Shown here in pieces: positions 1 through 11,141 of a stretch of 64,000 bases of DNA. Both the position numbers and the translations under genes were made by a program. The stretch's first letter is position 1. The number at the start of each line of letters is the position of its first letter. The notes beneath the pieces were generated by a model. The model was not told the origin of the DNA. It did not search any database and was given only the letters and a program-made list of their open reading frames with translations. The stretch spans positions 14,161-78,160 of the forward strand of contig DATJDU010000029.1 in the NCBI GenBank assembly GCA_035497315.1, read 5' to 3'. The DNA is from Andeanibacterium sp035497315 (GTDB taxonomy: Bacteria; Pseudomonadota; Alphaproteobacteria; Sphingomonadales; Sphingomonadaceae).

Positions 1-70
1 AACCGGTGTCGCCCTCGACGCGGGCATTGCCCTGGATGATCTCAGTCTTCTTTTCGGCAGTTACCGACAT
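1..70 (-). CDS. rpsO: 30S ribosomal protein S15, N-terminal fragment
   Basis: Only the first 23 codons lie inside the window; the gene continues beyond its left edge. The start reads MSVTAEKKTEIIQ and continues with NARVEGDTG, the conserved beginning of S15 in sphingomonads. S15 binds 16S rRNA helices in the central domain of the small subunit. The gene sits 19 bases downstream of truB on the same strand, the usual truB-rpsO order. Identification rests on the N-terminus and the neighbour only. Confidence 0.85.
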   Translation of the reverse strand, partial: MSVTAEKKTEIIQGNARVEGDTG

Positions 71-89
71 TCTTTTACTCCGCGACATC

Positions 90-995
90 TCAAAGGTTGA
101 AACCCCTGACGACCTTCGCCGTCCCGGCTTCGAGTTCGACCAGAGCGACGGGAATGCTTCCCGCCCTTGCCCAGTATAACCCGTCACCTTGGGGCATTCC
201 GGAGAGGACCCGGCCCTGGCGGACCGCCACCACCGCTTCCGGAGAGAGATCAAGGGCCGGGATGTCGTCCAGCCCCGCCTCAAGCGGCAGGATTACGTCT
301 TCAAGGCGCGCGCCCTTGCCGATTTCATTCAATTTGTCCAGCGAAATCGCCTGAGCGAGAGCGAAGGGCCCAGCCTTAGTGCGGCGCAGCATGGTGACAT
401 GGCCGACCGTTCCCAACGCATGCGCTATATCACGCGCAAGGCTACGAATATAGGTGCCTTTGGAGACATGGGCGGTGAGAGTCCCCGCGTCCAGACCCGT
501 TTGTGCTTCGGCAGGATCAGGGCAAACGGAGAGCGCGAAGATTGTGACATTCCGCACCTTCAGCACAACCTCTTCCCCCGCCCGCGCGAGGTCATAGGCG
601 CGCTTGCCGTCCACCTTGAGGGCAGAGAAGGCCGGCGGCACCTGTTCGATCGGGCCAGTGAAGCGCGGCAGCACGGCCTCTATCTGCGCGAGCGTGGGCC
701 GCGCATCGCTGGTAGCCACCACTTGCCCTTCGGCATCCAGCGTGTCGGTCTGCTCTCCGAACTTCACAGTAAAATCGTATATCTTGCTGGCATCCAGCAT
801 TCTGCCACACAGCTTGGTCGCCTCGCCCAAGGCAATCGGCAGTACGCCTTCTGCCAGCGGATCGAGCGTGCCGCCATGGCCCACCTTCACCTTGCCATAT
901 CCGCCCTCGCGCAGATTACGCTTCACGGCCGCTACCGCCTGGGTGGAACCGAGCCCTACGGGCTTGTCGAGGATGATCCAGCCGTGGACGCTCAC
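90..995 (-). CDS. truB: tRNA pseudouridine(55) synthase TruB
   Basis: Makes pseudouridine at U55 in the T-loop of nearly all tRNAs, in the cytoplasm. The 301-residue protein begins with the family opening GWIILDKPVGLGS, and carries the catalytic-aspartate motif GHGGTLDPLAEGVLP at about residues 39-53, followed by the KIYDFTVKFGEQTDTLDAEG segment. Length fits bacterial TruB with a short C-terminal PUA-like part. Its ATG overlaps the TGA of the DUF2239 gene upstream, and rpsO follows downstream, so the three are probably cotranscribed. Confidence 0.97.
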   Translation of the reverse strand: MSVHGWIILDKPVGLGSTQAVAAVKRNLREGGYGKVKVGHGGTLDPLAEGVLPIALGEATKLCGRMLDASKIYDFTVKFGEQTDTLDAEGQVVATSDARPTLAQIEAVLPRFTGPIEQVPPAFSALKVDGKRAYDLARAGEEVVLKVRNVTIFALSVCPDPAEAQTGLDAGTLTAHVSKGTYIRSLARDIAHALGTVGHVTMLRRTKAGPFALAQAISLDKLNEIGKGARLEDVILPLEAGLDDIPALDLSPEAVVAVRQGRVLSGMPQGDGLYWARAGSIPVALVELEAGTAKVVRGFNL

Positions 996-1498
996 CGGGA
1001 AGCGCCTTCAGGGAAGGCCAGCGCGCGGCCATGGTCGCGGATGCCTTCCGGCCAGCCTTGGGTGAAGTGATCGTATCCCACCGGATTGCCCGCATAGATC
1101 TCGCGCACCGCATCCTCGAATTTCGGCAGGTCGCCAGCCATGGCGCTGAGAAAACGATAGGCGGCATCGTGGCATTGCTCGGGCGTCTTCGCCCTTGCCC
1201 GGGCCTCGTCCACCAGCCGCCTCAGCACAGCGGAGGCGCCGCCACGCTGGGCGGCGAGCCAATCCCAATGGCGCGGCAACAGCGTGACTTCCCGCGCCTT
1301 CACTCCCAGCGAAGGACGTCCGCGCGGGCGCTGATCCACCGGGCGCAGATCGAGGTCGATCTGCGCCCCGGTTTCGTCATCGAATGCCAGCAGGTCGTTC
1401 GCCCGTTCCAGCGGTTCGAGGGCCTTGAGGCGCTCGGCCATGTCTTCGGCAGGGCCACGGGCGATAGGCTCGCCCTTGAGAAAAACGGTCACGTCCAT
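992..1498 (-). CDS. DUF2239 family protein
   Basis: A 168-residue soluble protein of unknown function that resembles the DUF2239 family (LKGEPIARGPAEDMAERL at the start; RGRPSLGVKAREVTLLPRHWDWLAAQRGGASAVLRRLVDEA in the middle). The middle segment looks like a ribbon- or helix-rich DNA-binding-type region, but this is only an impression. No membrane segment or signal peptide is seen. It overlaps truB by four bases (ATGA) and is preceded by a striking pair of near-palindromes that may be its operator. Members of this family are often annotated only by domain, so no reaction is assigned. Confidence 0.75.
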   Translation of the reverse strand: MDVTVFLKGEPIARGPAEDMAERLKALEPLERANDLLAFDDETGAQIDLDLRPVDQRPRGRPSLGVKAREVTLLPRHWDWLAAQRGGASAVLRRLVDEARARAKTPEQCHDAAYRFLSAMAGDLPKFEDAVREIYAGNPVGYDHFTQGWPEGIRDHGRALAFPEGASR

Positions 1499-1524
1499 GC
1501 GGCAGCTCCTTATCGCCGCCGCCT

Positions 1525-1569
1525 ATATTTACCCGGATTAAATTGTCAAGATATTATCCGGGTAAATAT
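1525..1569 (-). promoter_or_regulatory. Paired palindromic operator upstream of the DUF2239 gene
   Basis: Perfect 14-base inverted arms, ATATTTACCCGGAT (1525-1538) and ATCCGGGTAAATAT (1556-1569), separated by 17 bases. Each arm holds its own near-palindrome around a CCGG core (TTACCCGGAT-TA and TTATCCGGGTAA), so the site looks like two regulator dimers placed about three helical turns apart. It begins 27 bases upstream of the DUF2239 start codon. It could also act as a hairpin after the gene ending at 1573, but no T-run follows on the minus strand. Confidence 0.6.
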
Positions 1570-1572
1570 CTG

Positions 1573-2004
1573 TCAGTCGACCGTCGCCTCCGCGCTTGCC
1601 TGCTCTGCCTCGGGCTTCTTGCCCTTCTTCGCCTTCTTGGGCGGCTGCCCGTCGATCATGACGAAGGACTTCAGCGCATAACGCTGCCCTGAGATATAGA
1701 CATTGCTCCAGCGGTCGAGCCGGCCACCGGCCCCGGTGTCGAGACCGATGAACAATGTATAGGGCAGGTCGGTCGCCGGGCTGAACAGTTCGGCCTTGTA
1801 CCAGCGGCGGCGCGAATCCTGGAAATAGATCACATCCCGCCCTTCGGCACGCCAGTCGCGCACGCCGCCGTGATTGGCGAAGGGGATATAGGCTTCGGCG
1901 GTTGTTTCGGAGGATTGGGCTGCACCCTGCTGCTCTTCCGCCATGGCAGGCGCGGAAACGACTGCCATGGCCGCAAGGGCCGGGAACACGAATGAAAGCT
2001 TCAT
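1573..2004 (-). CDS. DUF6491 family exported protein
   Basis: A 143-residue protein with a clear Sec signal peptide (MKLSF, hydrophobic core, cleavage near APAMA-EE at about residue 22). The mature part resembles the DUF6491 family found in sphingomonads: FANHGGVRDW, then FQDSRRRWYKAELFSPATDLPYTLFIGLDTG. The C-terminus is lysine-rich (PPKKAKKGKKPEAE). Probably periplasmic; function unknown. It stands alone, with the twin palindrome downstream and a site-2 protease gene upstream on the same strand. Confidence 0.7.
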   Translation of the reverse strand: MKLSFVFPALAAMAVVSAPAMAEEQQGAAQSSETTAEAYIPFANHGGVRDWRAEGRDVIYFQDSRRRWYKAELFSPATDLPYTLFIGLDTGAGGRLDRWSNVYISGQRYALKSFVMIDGQPPKKAKKGKKPEAEQASAEATVD

Positions 2005-2089
2005 CTCGACTTCCTTTCAATCTCCCTCTCCCGCCATATGTTGGTAGGCAGAGGAGATGTTTCAAGGACGGCGCCGAAGCCGTCCTCCC

Positions 2090-2776
2090 TCAGAAGCCAG
2101 CCACCCGGGCGGCGATATCCTGATAAAAGCCCAACAGCCATTCGACCGGCGGGCCGAGCACGGGCGAGAGCACATCGAAGCCGGGGATCAGGCTGGGCAA
2201 CACCAGCAACAACAGGAACACCAGCGGCAAGCCCAACGGGCGCAGCTTCACATAAGCGCGCGCGGCATCACGCGGCAGCAGCCCTTCCACAATATGCGAC
2301 CCGTCGAAGGGCGGGATCGGCAACAGGTTGAACAGGGCCAGGAAGATGTTGACCAGCAGGAAAGTCGTCAGCCCCGTAAACACCAGGCCGAGCGCACCCT
2401 CCGGCGGGGCCGAGAGTCCGCGCGCAAGCAGACCGAGCGCCACTGCGCCGATTGCCGCCATCAGCAGATTGCTCGCCGGCCCGGCTGCAGCCACGGCCAT
2501 CATGCCATAACGCGGATTGCGCAGCCGCCTTGCATTGACCGGCACCGGCTTGGCCCAGCCAAAGGCCGGCATGCCCAGCAGCATCAGTGCACCGGGCAGG
2601 ATCACCGTGCCCAGCGGATCGACATGGCGCAGAGGATTGAAACTGAGCCGTCGCATATCGCGCGCGGTGGTATCGCCCAGCGCCAGCGCAGCCCAGCCAT
2701 GCGCAACTTCGTGGAAGACGATGGCGATGATCAGCGCGGGGATCAGCACCAGCGTCGAAATAAGCGTATCTGTCAT
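2090..2776 (-). CDS. Site-2 protease family membrane metalloprotease (M50)
   Basis: A 228-residue polytopic membrane protein. The zinc-binding HExxH motif appears as HEVAH near residue 22, inside the first transmembrane helix, and the partner motif NLLPIPPFDGSHI supplies the third zinc ligand in a later helix. The GPASN segment in between is also typical. No PDZ domain is present, so it belongs to the small FtsU/YwhC-like group rather than RseP. Family knowledge suggests intramembrane cleavage of unknown substrates; neighbours give no hint of the substrate. Confidence 0.85.
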   Translation of the reverse strand: MTDTLISTLVLIPALIIAIVFHEVAHGWAALALGDTTARDMRRLSFNPLRHVDPLGTVILPGALMLLGMPAFGWAKPVPVNARRLRNPRYGMMAVAAAGPASNLLMAAIGAVALGLLARGLSAPPEGALGLVFTGLTTFLLVNIFLALFNLLPIPPFDGSHIVEGLLPRDAARAYVKLRPLGLPLVFLLLLVLPSLIPGFDVLSPVLGPPVEWLLGFYQDIAARVAGF

Positions 2777-2812
2777 TGGCCGGAGATAGTGAGAGCGGGG
2801 GCAAAGGCCAAG

Positions 2813-3364
2813 CTAGCGGCCTGTTCTTTCCGCCCATTCCTCTGCCAGGATCGAAAATACCGCCGCATCGCGCACATGGCCGTTCCAGGTGATCCTTTCG
2901 GCACGCAACACCCCTTCGCGCTGTGCGCCAAGCTTGAGCACCGCAGCTTGCGAGCGGGCATTGCGCAGGTCCACCCGGAATTCCACCCGCCTGAGCCCCC
3001 TTGCGAATGCGTGCCCCAGCATCAGACGCTTTACCCGGCCGTTCAGGCCCGTGCCGCGCAGTTCGGGCGTGATGAAGCTATTGCCGATCTCCACGGCCCA
3101 GCCCTGCGCGCCGCGTTCGATCCACGCTGTCATCCCTACAATGCGCTCACCCTGCAACATGGCATAGACACGGCGCTGGGGCGGCGCTGCCAGCAGATCG
3201 TCGAACCGCAAATCGAATGCCTCGCCCGCATAATTATGGGGGTAGATCGTCCAGATTTCCTTATCGGCGGCGGTCGCGGCGCGCAGCCCTTCGCGGTGAT
3301 GCCCGGCCAGCGGCTCAAGCCGCAGGTCGCCCTCGGCCAGCGGAACGTAAAGCCCGTCACTCAT
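2813..3364 (-). CDS. GNAT family N-acetyltransferase (RimJ-like)
   Basis: A 183-residue protein. The chosen start, MSDGLYVPLAEGDLRLEPL, overlaps the tdk stop as ATGA; the open frame continues upstream but would overlap tdk by 145 bases. The GNAT fold is visible: RLEPLAGHHREGL at the start, VEIGNSFITPELRGTGLNGRVKRLMLGHAF (acetyl-CoA binding pyrophosphate loop), and RVEFRVDLRNARSQAAVLKLGAQREGVLR near the end, the standard RimJ/RimL-type signature. Substrate is unknown; probable cytoplasmic enzyme translated together with tdk. Confidence 0.85.
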   Translation of the reverse strand: MSDGLYVPLAEGDLRLEPLAGHHREGLRAATAADKEIWTIYPHNYAGEAFDLRFDDLLAAPPQRRVYAMLQGERIVGMTAWIERGAQGWAVEIGNSFITPELRGTGLNGRVKRLMLGHAFARGLRRVEFRVDLRNARSQAAVLKLGAQREGVLRAERITWNGHVRDAAVFSILAEEWAERTGR

Positions 3365-3939
3365 GGTCTCACCGCCTCGGTAAAATGCTTTCGGCACAAA
3401 GCGACATAGCGCTCGTTTCCGCCGATTTCGGTCTGCACGCCATTTGTCACAGCCGCGCCGCTCTCGTCCACCCGGAGATTCATCGTTGCCTTGCGACCGC
3501 AATGGCACACGGCCTTCAACTCAACCAGTGCATCGGCAATGCCCAGCAGCGCGGCGGAGCCCGGGAAAAGTTTGCCCTGAAAATCTGTGCGCAAGCCATA
3601 GCAAAGCACAGGAATGCCCGCCTCATCCGCCAGCCGGGCGCATTGCCATACCTGTTCCTCAGTCAGGAACTGCGCCTCGTCGATCAGCACGCAGGCAAGC
3701 GGGCGGGCGCCATGGGCCTGGCTGACCTGTTCCCACAGATCGGTGCTGCCATCGAAGAGATTGGCGGCAGCTTCCAGCCCGATACGGCTGGCGATCGGCT
3801 TGCCGTGGGGCCGCGAATCGATCGCGGCGGTCCACAGCATGGTGGCCATGCCCCGCTCGCGATAATTGAATTCCGCCTGCAACAGGGTGGAGGATTTTCC
3901 CGCATTCATGCTGGCATAGTAGAAATAGAGCTTGGCCAT
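3361..3939 (-). CDS. tdk: Thymidine kinase
   Basis: Phosphorylates thymidine with ATP in the salvage pathway for dTTP. The 192-residue protein has the type II TK layout: Walker A loop MNAGKSSTLLQ at about residues 11-21, the DEAQFL Walker B region (VLIDEAQFLTEEQV), and a C-terminal zinc site made by the CHCG pair and the later LCRKHF segment. The lid tyrosine is in the FRYVALC-like stretch (NERYVALC). It overlaps the acetyltransferase gene by four bases. Confidence 0.96.
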   Translation of the reverse strand: MAKLYFYYASMNAGKSSTLLQAEFNYRERGMATMLWTAAIDSRPHGKPIASRIGLEAAANLFDGSTDLWEQVSQAHGARPLACVLIDEAQFLTEEQVWQCARLADEAGIPVLCYGLRTDFQGKLFPGSAALLGIADALVELKAVCHCGRKATMNLRVDESGAAVTNGVQTEIGGNERYVALCRKHFTEAVRP

Positions 3940-4008
3940 GCCCGGCAGATAATCGTTCGGGCCGGGCCTGGGGAAGCCCCACCTCTCACTTCAGGTTGAA
4001 AACTGCCC

Positions 4009-4404
4009 TCAATCCTCTTCGAGATCGCGCGCCACGCGCGGATCGCTGAGCAACCGCTCGATCCGGTCCGCCTCGTCGAAGCTCTCGTCGCCGCGGAATT
4101 GCAGCTTCGCCGCATATTTGAGCCCCAGCCGCCTGGCCACTTCGCGCTGGAAGAAGGCGGTGTTCTGACGCAGCGCCTTCACAACCGCATCTTCATCCTC
4201 ACCCAGCAGCGGCTTCACAAAGACAGTGGCATTACGCAGATCCGGCGTCATCCGCACTTCGGTGACCGAGACGGAATGGGCCGAAAGCGTATCGTCATGC
4301 ACTTCCTGCCGCGTGAGCAGCTCCGAAAGGATATGACGCACGCGTTCGCCCACCTTCAGCAGGCGGACGGACTTCTCTTCACCGGTTGCAGGATTGCGTG
4401 CCAT
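4009..4404 (-). CDS. rbfA: 30S ribosome-binding factor RbfA
   Basis: A 131-residue ribosome maturation factor that acts on the 5' region of 16S rRNA in late 30S assembly. Recognised from VRLLKVGERVRHILSELLTRQEVHDD and VTEVRMTPDLRNATVFVKPLLG, the KH-like fold shared by RbfA proteins, ending in the acidic DLEED tail. Its start overlaps the stop of the DUF1697 gene (ATGA). It lies downstream of infB, the standard rimP-nusA-ylxR-infB-rbfA order, here interrupted only by DUF1697. Confidence 0.95.
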   Translation of the reverse strand: MARNPATGEEKSVRLLKVGERVRHILSELLTRQEVHDDTLSAHSVSVTEVRMTPDLRNATVFVKPLLGEDEDAVVKALRQNTAFFQREVARRLGLKYAAKLQFRGDESFDEADRIERLLSDPRVARDLEED

Positions 4405-4943
4405 CAGGGTTCCATAATCTCGATTATCCGCCGGATCGAGCGGATGTTGCGCGCAGTATGGCGGCAGCCGAGGCGGCGGGCGATGAAATCCCCGCTCAAC
4501 TTCGTGCGGCCCGCGCCATTGACGTAATCCACATGCAAGGCCCGGTGGCCCGCAGCAATGCGTTCCGGCCCGCGCGTGGCATAATCGGCGATCAGCCGGG
4601 CCACGGCTTCGGGTTCCGGTTCACGTTCGAGGAAATGGACATGGACCTGCTTGTCCTCGCCCGTATCCGCGAAAGGATTTTCCGCCAGCGTGGCCGCCAG
4701 TTCGTCCCGGGTCATCACCACCGCGAAAGTGTCGATCTGGAACGCATCGCGCACAACATAGGCCAGCTTTTCCGCCAGCCCTTCCGATGGTCGTTCTTCA
4801 TGCGAAAACAGCACATTGCCACTGGCAACCACCGTTTCCACATCCTCGAAATCTTCCCACTCCAGCGCCTTGCGCAGATCTTCCATCGTCAGCCGGTTAC
4901 TACCGACATTGATGCTGCCTAGCAGGGCGACATAGCGAGTCAT
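4404..4943 (-). CDS. DUF1697 domain-containing protein
   Basis: A 179-residue soluble protein beginning MTRYVALLGSINVGSNRLTM, the typical DUF1697 opening, with VVASGNVLFSHEE in the first third. Function unknown. It is inserted between infB and rbfA with a four-base overlap to rbfA, so it is very likely cotranscribed with translation genes; whether that reflects a related role is not shown. No catalytic motif can be named from the sequence. Confidence 0.85.
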   Translation of the reverse strand: MTRYVALLGSINVGSNRLTMEDLRKALEWEDFEDVETVVASGNVLFSHEERPSEGLAEKLAYVVRDAFQIDTFAVVMTRDELAATLAENPFADTGEDKQVHVHFLEREPEPEAVARLIADYATRGPERIAAGHRALHVDYVNGAGRTKLSGDFIARRLGCRHTARNIRSIRRIIEIMEP

Positions 4944-5072
4944 CAGTTTCTGGCCACGATGAAAGGGAACTCCGGAACACTCGGCAAAGAAGCGGAAAGC
5001 CGGAGCCGGGCACCCGATCGCAAAAGTTCATGCGTCTGGCCCGGCTCGCAGCTCACTTCCTGATGCCGTGCG

Positions 5073-7787
<2,715 letters not shown>

Positions 7788-7834
7788 ACGCCTCAATCTA
7801 TCCTTCGTATTCTAATTCGTCGTCCGCGCCTGCC

Positions 7835-8623
7835 TTATCCGGCAGTCTCGGCAAGATGCGCGGCACCGTTCGCCGCCCCGGCAGGGGAAGTGCTCTCAGC
7901 CGCATGATGTGCCCCCGTGAAGCGCATCAGGCGCCTTAAGGGAAATTCGACCCTTTCGGTCGACGCTCGATCGGCCAGTGCCAGATGGACGACATTGTCG
8001 CGGCCCAATGCCACAGACAAAGCCGCCCGGTCCAGTGGCAAGCGTTCGCCCACCAGGCCCGAACCTTCGGCATCCATGCCGACACGAAAGGCCTGGTCCA
8101 GCTTCTTGCAGCCATCCTCGCTCGCATCGGCCGCATGGCCCAGCCAGGCGACTGCTCCGCTGCGAGCCTGCTGTGCGATCCGGTCGGAACCCAATATAAG
8201 GCGCCCCGAGCGCATTTCGAGTCCGAACCGCTGGAGGAGTGCGCGGGTAAGCGCATCCTGGGCCAGGGCACCCAGATTTTCCGGGATATCGAGCTTCGCG
8301 CCGCTCAGGGTCTTACCGAAGGCCCGCATCAGCGCGCCCTTCAGCTTGCCTGCGGCCAGTGCCTCGTCCAGTTCGGCGCGAGTGACGCCGATCCACGCGC
8401 CCCGCCCCGGCGCACGCGCCAGCGCATCGGGCAGCACCTGACAGTTTCCGTCCGGCCCGGGAGGCGAAATCGCCAGGCGCAGCAGCTCGTCACGCGAACC
8501 ATTGCGCCCGGTGAGCACGCACTTGCGCTCGGGAGTCGCCTCCTCCGCCCCGGCCGCGCGGTTGCGCGGCGGGCGGCGGCCGGAAATGTCGGAACCTAGC
8601 GGCTCATTGCGGGGTGTCCGCAT
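7835..8623 (-). CDS. YlxR-like (DUF448) RNA-binding protein with L7Ae-like C-terminus
   Basis: A 262-residue protein starting MRTPRNEPLGS; the gene overlaps the last 20 bases of nusA. The DUF448 part shows the signature ERKCVLTGRNGSRDELLRLA and GRGAWIGVTRAEL. The following part (LGALAQDALTRALLQRFGLEMRSGRLILGSDRIAQQARSGAVAWLGHAADASEDGCKKLDQ) looks like the L7Ae/S12e-type RNA-binding domain often fused to it in alphaproteobacteria. In other bacteria YlxR interacts with RNA or with the RnpA/RnpB system; here its role is inferred only from position between nusA and infB. Confidence 0.88.
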   Translation of the reverse strand: MRTPRNEPLGSDISGRRPPRNRAAGAEEATPERKCVLTGRNGSRDELLRLAISPPGPDGNCQVLPDALARAPGRGAWIGVTRAELDEALAAGKLKGALMRAFGKTLSGAKLDIPENLGALAQDALTRALLQRFGLEMRSGRLILGSDRIAQQARSGAVAWLGHAADASEDGCKKLDQAFRVGMDAEGSGLVGERLPLDRAALSVALGRDNVVHLALADRASTERVEFPLRRLMRFTGAHHAAESTSPAGAANGAAHLAETAG

Positions 8624-10298
8624 CGGCGGCCTCCCCAGAATTGTCCGACCCGGCGTCAACCGCCGTATCTTCAGTTTCAGGCGCCGGCTCTTCGGCCTGC
8701 GGCCCCGTATCTTCGTCTTCGAACCAATGCGCGCGGGCAGCCATGATGATCTCGTTGCCCTGTTCCTCGTTCAGGCCATATTCGCCCAGAACGCCGGCCT
8801 TGTCCTCGGTGCGGGCGCTGCGGCGGGCCGGAACCGGGCCATCCCCGCGGCGACGTGGTTCGCTGCGCTTCTTGGCGATGAGTTCATCGGTGGCCAGATC
8901 GGCAAGATCGTCCAGCGTCTTGATCCCGGCCTTACCCAGCGTGACCAGCATCGCTTCGGTCAGATGCGGGATTTCGGCCAGCGCATCTTCCACGCCCAGG
9001 GCGCGGCGTTCCGTGCGGGCGGCCTCTTCCTGGCGGTCGAGCGCTTCCTTGGCGCGGTTCTGGAGTTCTTCGGCCAGTTCCTCGTCAAAGCCTTCGATAC
9101 CGGCCAGTTCGTCCACGCCGACATAGGCGACTTCTTCCAGCTCGGCGAAGCCTTCGGCCACGAGCAGCTGCGAGAGCGTCTCGTCCACGTCCAGTTCTTC
9201 CTCGAACATCTTGGAGCGCTCGGAAAATTCCTTCTGGCGCTTCTCCGAAGCTTCCGCCTCGGTCAGGATGTCGATCTGGCTGCCGGTGAGCTGGCTGGCG
9301 AGGCGCACGTTCTGCCCCCGGCGGCCGATGGCCAGCGAAAGCTGATCGTCGGGCACCACCACTTCGATGCGGCTTTCTTCCTCATCGATCACCACACGGC
9401 TGACGGTGGCGGGCTGAAGAGCGTTGACCACGAAAGTCGCGGTGTCCTCGCTCCAGGGGATGATGTCGATCTTTTCGCCCTGCAGTTCCTGCACCACGGC
9501 CTGAACGCGGCTGCCCTTCATGCCGACGCAGGCGCCGACCGGGTCAATGCTGGAATCGCGGCTGATCACGCCGATCTTGGCGCGGCTGCCCGGATCGCGG
9601 GCGGCGGCCTTGATCTCGATGATGTTGTCGTAGATTTCGGGCACTTCCTGCGCGAACAGCTTCTTCATGAATTCCGGATGCGCGCGGGAAAGGAAGATCT
9701 GCTGGCCGCGATTGTTGCGTTCCACCTTCAGGATCAGCGCACGCACGCGTTCACCCACACGGGCGGTTTCGCGCGGGATCTGCTGGTCGCGGCGGATTAC
9801 ACCCTCAGCGCGGCCGAGATTGACGATCACATGGCCGAATTCGACCGACTTGATCACGCCGGTGATAACTTCGCCCGCGCGATCCTTGAATTCCTCGTAC
9901 TGGCGCTCACGCTCGGCATCGCGGACCTTCTGGAAGATCACCTGCTTGGCGCTCTGCGCGTCGATACGGCCAAGATCGACCGGCGGCAGCGGATCGACGA
10001 TGAAATCGCCCAGCTTGGCATTGGGGTCGAGCTTCAGGGCCTGGTTGAGGTCAACCTGCTTGAAGTAATCCTCGACCGCCTCGACCACTTCCACGACGCG
10101 CCACAGGCGCAAGTCGCCCGTGCGGGGGTCGAGCTTCGCGCGAATATCGTTCTCGGCGCCGTAGCGGGCACGGGCCGCCTTCTGAATCGCTTCTTCCATC
10201 GCTTCGATGACGATCGACTTGTCGATCATCTTCTCGCTGGCGACGGAGTTCGCAATTGCGAGCAGCTCTGCCTTGTTGGCGGAAATCGCACTGGCCAT
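8604..10298 (-). CDS. nusA: Transcription termination/antitermination factor NusA
   Basis: A 564-residue RNA-polymerase-associated factor. The order is the N-terminal polymerase-binding domain (ELLAIANSVASEKMIDKSIVIEAMEEAIQKAARARYG), S1 domain (VITGVIKSVEFGHVIVNLGRAEGVI), KH1 and KH2 (DPVGACVGMKGSRVQAVVQELQGEKIDI; AIGRRGQNVRLASQLTGSQIDI), then helix-hairpin-helix acidic repeats and a long acidic tail. It begins five bases after rimP and overlaps ylxR, so the rimP-nusA-ylxR-infB order is intact. Confidence 0.98.
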   Translation of the reverse strand: MASAISANKAELLAIANSVASEKMIDKSIVIEAMEEAIQKAARARYGAENDIRAKLDPRTGDLRLWRVVEVVEAVEDYFKQVDLNQALKLDPNAKLGDFIVDPLPPVDLGRIDAQSAKQVIFQKVRDAERERQYEEFKDRAGEVITGVIKSVEFGHVIVNLGRAEGVIRRDQQIPRETARVGERVRALILKVERNNRGQQIFLSRAHPEFMKKLFAQEVPEIYDNIIEIKAAARDPGSRAKIGVISRDSSIDPVGACVGMKGSRVQAVVQELQGEKIDIIPWSEDTATFVVNALQPATVSRVVIDEEESRIEVVVPDDQLSLAIGRRGQNVRLASQLTGSQIDILTEAEASEKRQKEFSERSKMFEEELDVDETLSQLLVAEGFAELEEVAYVGVDELAGIEGFDEELAEELQNRAKEALDRQEEAARTERRALGVEDALAEIPHLTEAMLVTLGKAGIKTLDDLADLATDELIAKKRSEPRRRGDGPVPARRSARTEDKAGVLGEYGLNEEQGNEIIMAARAHWFEDEDTGPQAEEPAPETEDTAVDAGSDNSGEAADADTPQ

Positions 10299-10303
10299 TT
10301 GTA

Positions 10304-10894
10304 TCAGCCTTCCTCTTCTTCGAGAAATTCGTCGGCGCCTTCATCCACTTCGTCAGCGCCGGAAGTGTCGAGCGGGCGGGTTGCGGCGATCAGCCTGTCT
10401 GTCAGGACAAGCTTTGCAGAATGAATCAGTTCCAGCGGAAATTGCACCCGCCCGACCTTGAGATCATCGACAGTGATCAGATCACCCTCGATTCCCGCAA
10501 GATCGCCCTTCACCGTCTTGCGCGGCTTCCCATCGTCGCCCGTGACCGCTTCGGCAAGAGTGATCCGCACTTCATGCCCGGCCCAATTGGCGAAATCCTT
10601 CGGCCGGGTCAGCGGACGATCGATGCCGGGCGAACTGACTTCAAGGCGATAGGCGCCTTCCACCAGCACTTCGCCCGCTTCCTCGCACTCGTCCATCCGG
10701 TCCGAAATGCGGCGCGAAAGCTCGGCGCATTGTTCGATCACCAGCTGCCCGGTGGCCGGGTCTTCCGCCATGATCTGCAGCGCGGGCTCCCCCTCGCCGG
10801 CTTCCGCACCGATGATCTTCACGCGCACGAGATCGAACCCCAGGGCTTTCGCCTCGGGCTCAATAACTTCGGTAAGGCGCGCGATATCGGCCAT
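10304..10894 (-). CDS. rimP: Ribosome maturation factor RimP
   Basis: A 196-residue 30S assembly factor. The start MADIARLTEVIEPEAKALGFDLVRVKI is chosen because it matches the family opening; the open frame extends 148 codons further upstream without family resemblance. Conserved segments seen are YRLEVSSPGIDRPLTRPKDFANWAGHEVRI and an acidic C-terminal tail (DEVDEGADEFLEEEEG). It is the first gene of the nusA-infB operon, five bases ahead of nusA. Confidence 0.95.
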   Translation of the reverse strand: MADIARLTEVIEPEAKALGFDLVRVKIIGAEAGEGEPALQIMAEDPATGQLVIEQCAELSRRISDRMDECEEAGEVLVEGAYRLEVSSPGIDRPLTRPKDFANWAGHEVRITLAEAVTGDDGKPRKTVKGDLAGIEGDLITVDDLKVGRVQFPLELIHSAKLVLTDRLIAATRPLDTSGADEVDEGADEFLEEEEG

Positions 10895-11141
10895 GCGGAC
10901 TCCAGTGGAAAGACACTGCCAAAGAACTTCGGGGCCGGCCCCTAGCGGCGCCAGCATCCAAACCTGATCAACAATGTCGGGATGGCGGCCAGATAGGCGT
11001 ATGAGGTGCAGATTGCAAGGGAAAGTCACGCGGCCTGCAATGTCTTTCCCGCAAGCGCTCCGGCGCCTCACGGCCCGGCTTGACGGTGGCACGTTAGGCT
11101 GCTTGCAAAAGCACGGCGAAAGCTGCGGATTGGAGCGACGA

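Noticed and set aside
4943..5056. 37-codon minus-strand frame (GTG start) between infB and DUF1697, whose stop overlaps the DUF1697 start as ATGA.
   Set aside because: Only the overlap supports it; the possible Shine-Dalgarno (AGGAA) abuts the GTG, and the residues look like no known protein.
11077..11095. TGGCACGTTAGGCTGC upstream of the nitrobindin-like gene as a sigma-54 promoter.
   Set aside because: The GG and GC are 11 bases apart instead of the strict 10, and the TTGC box is missing.
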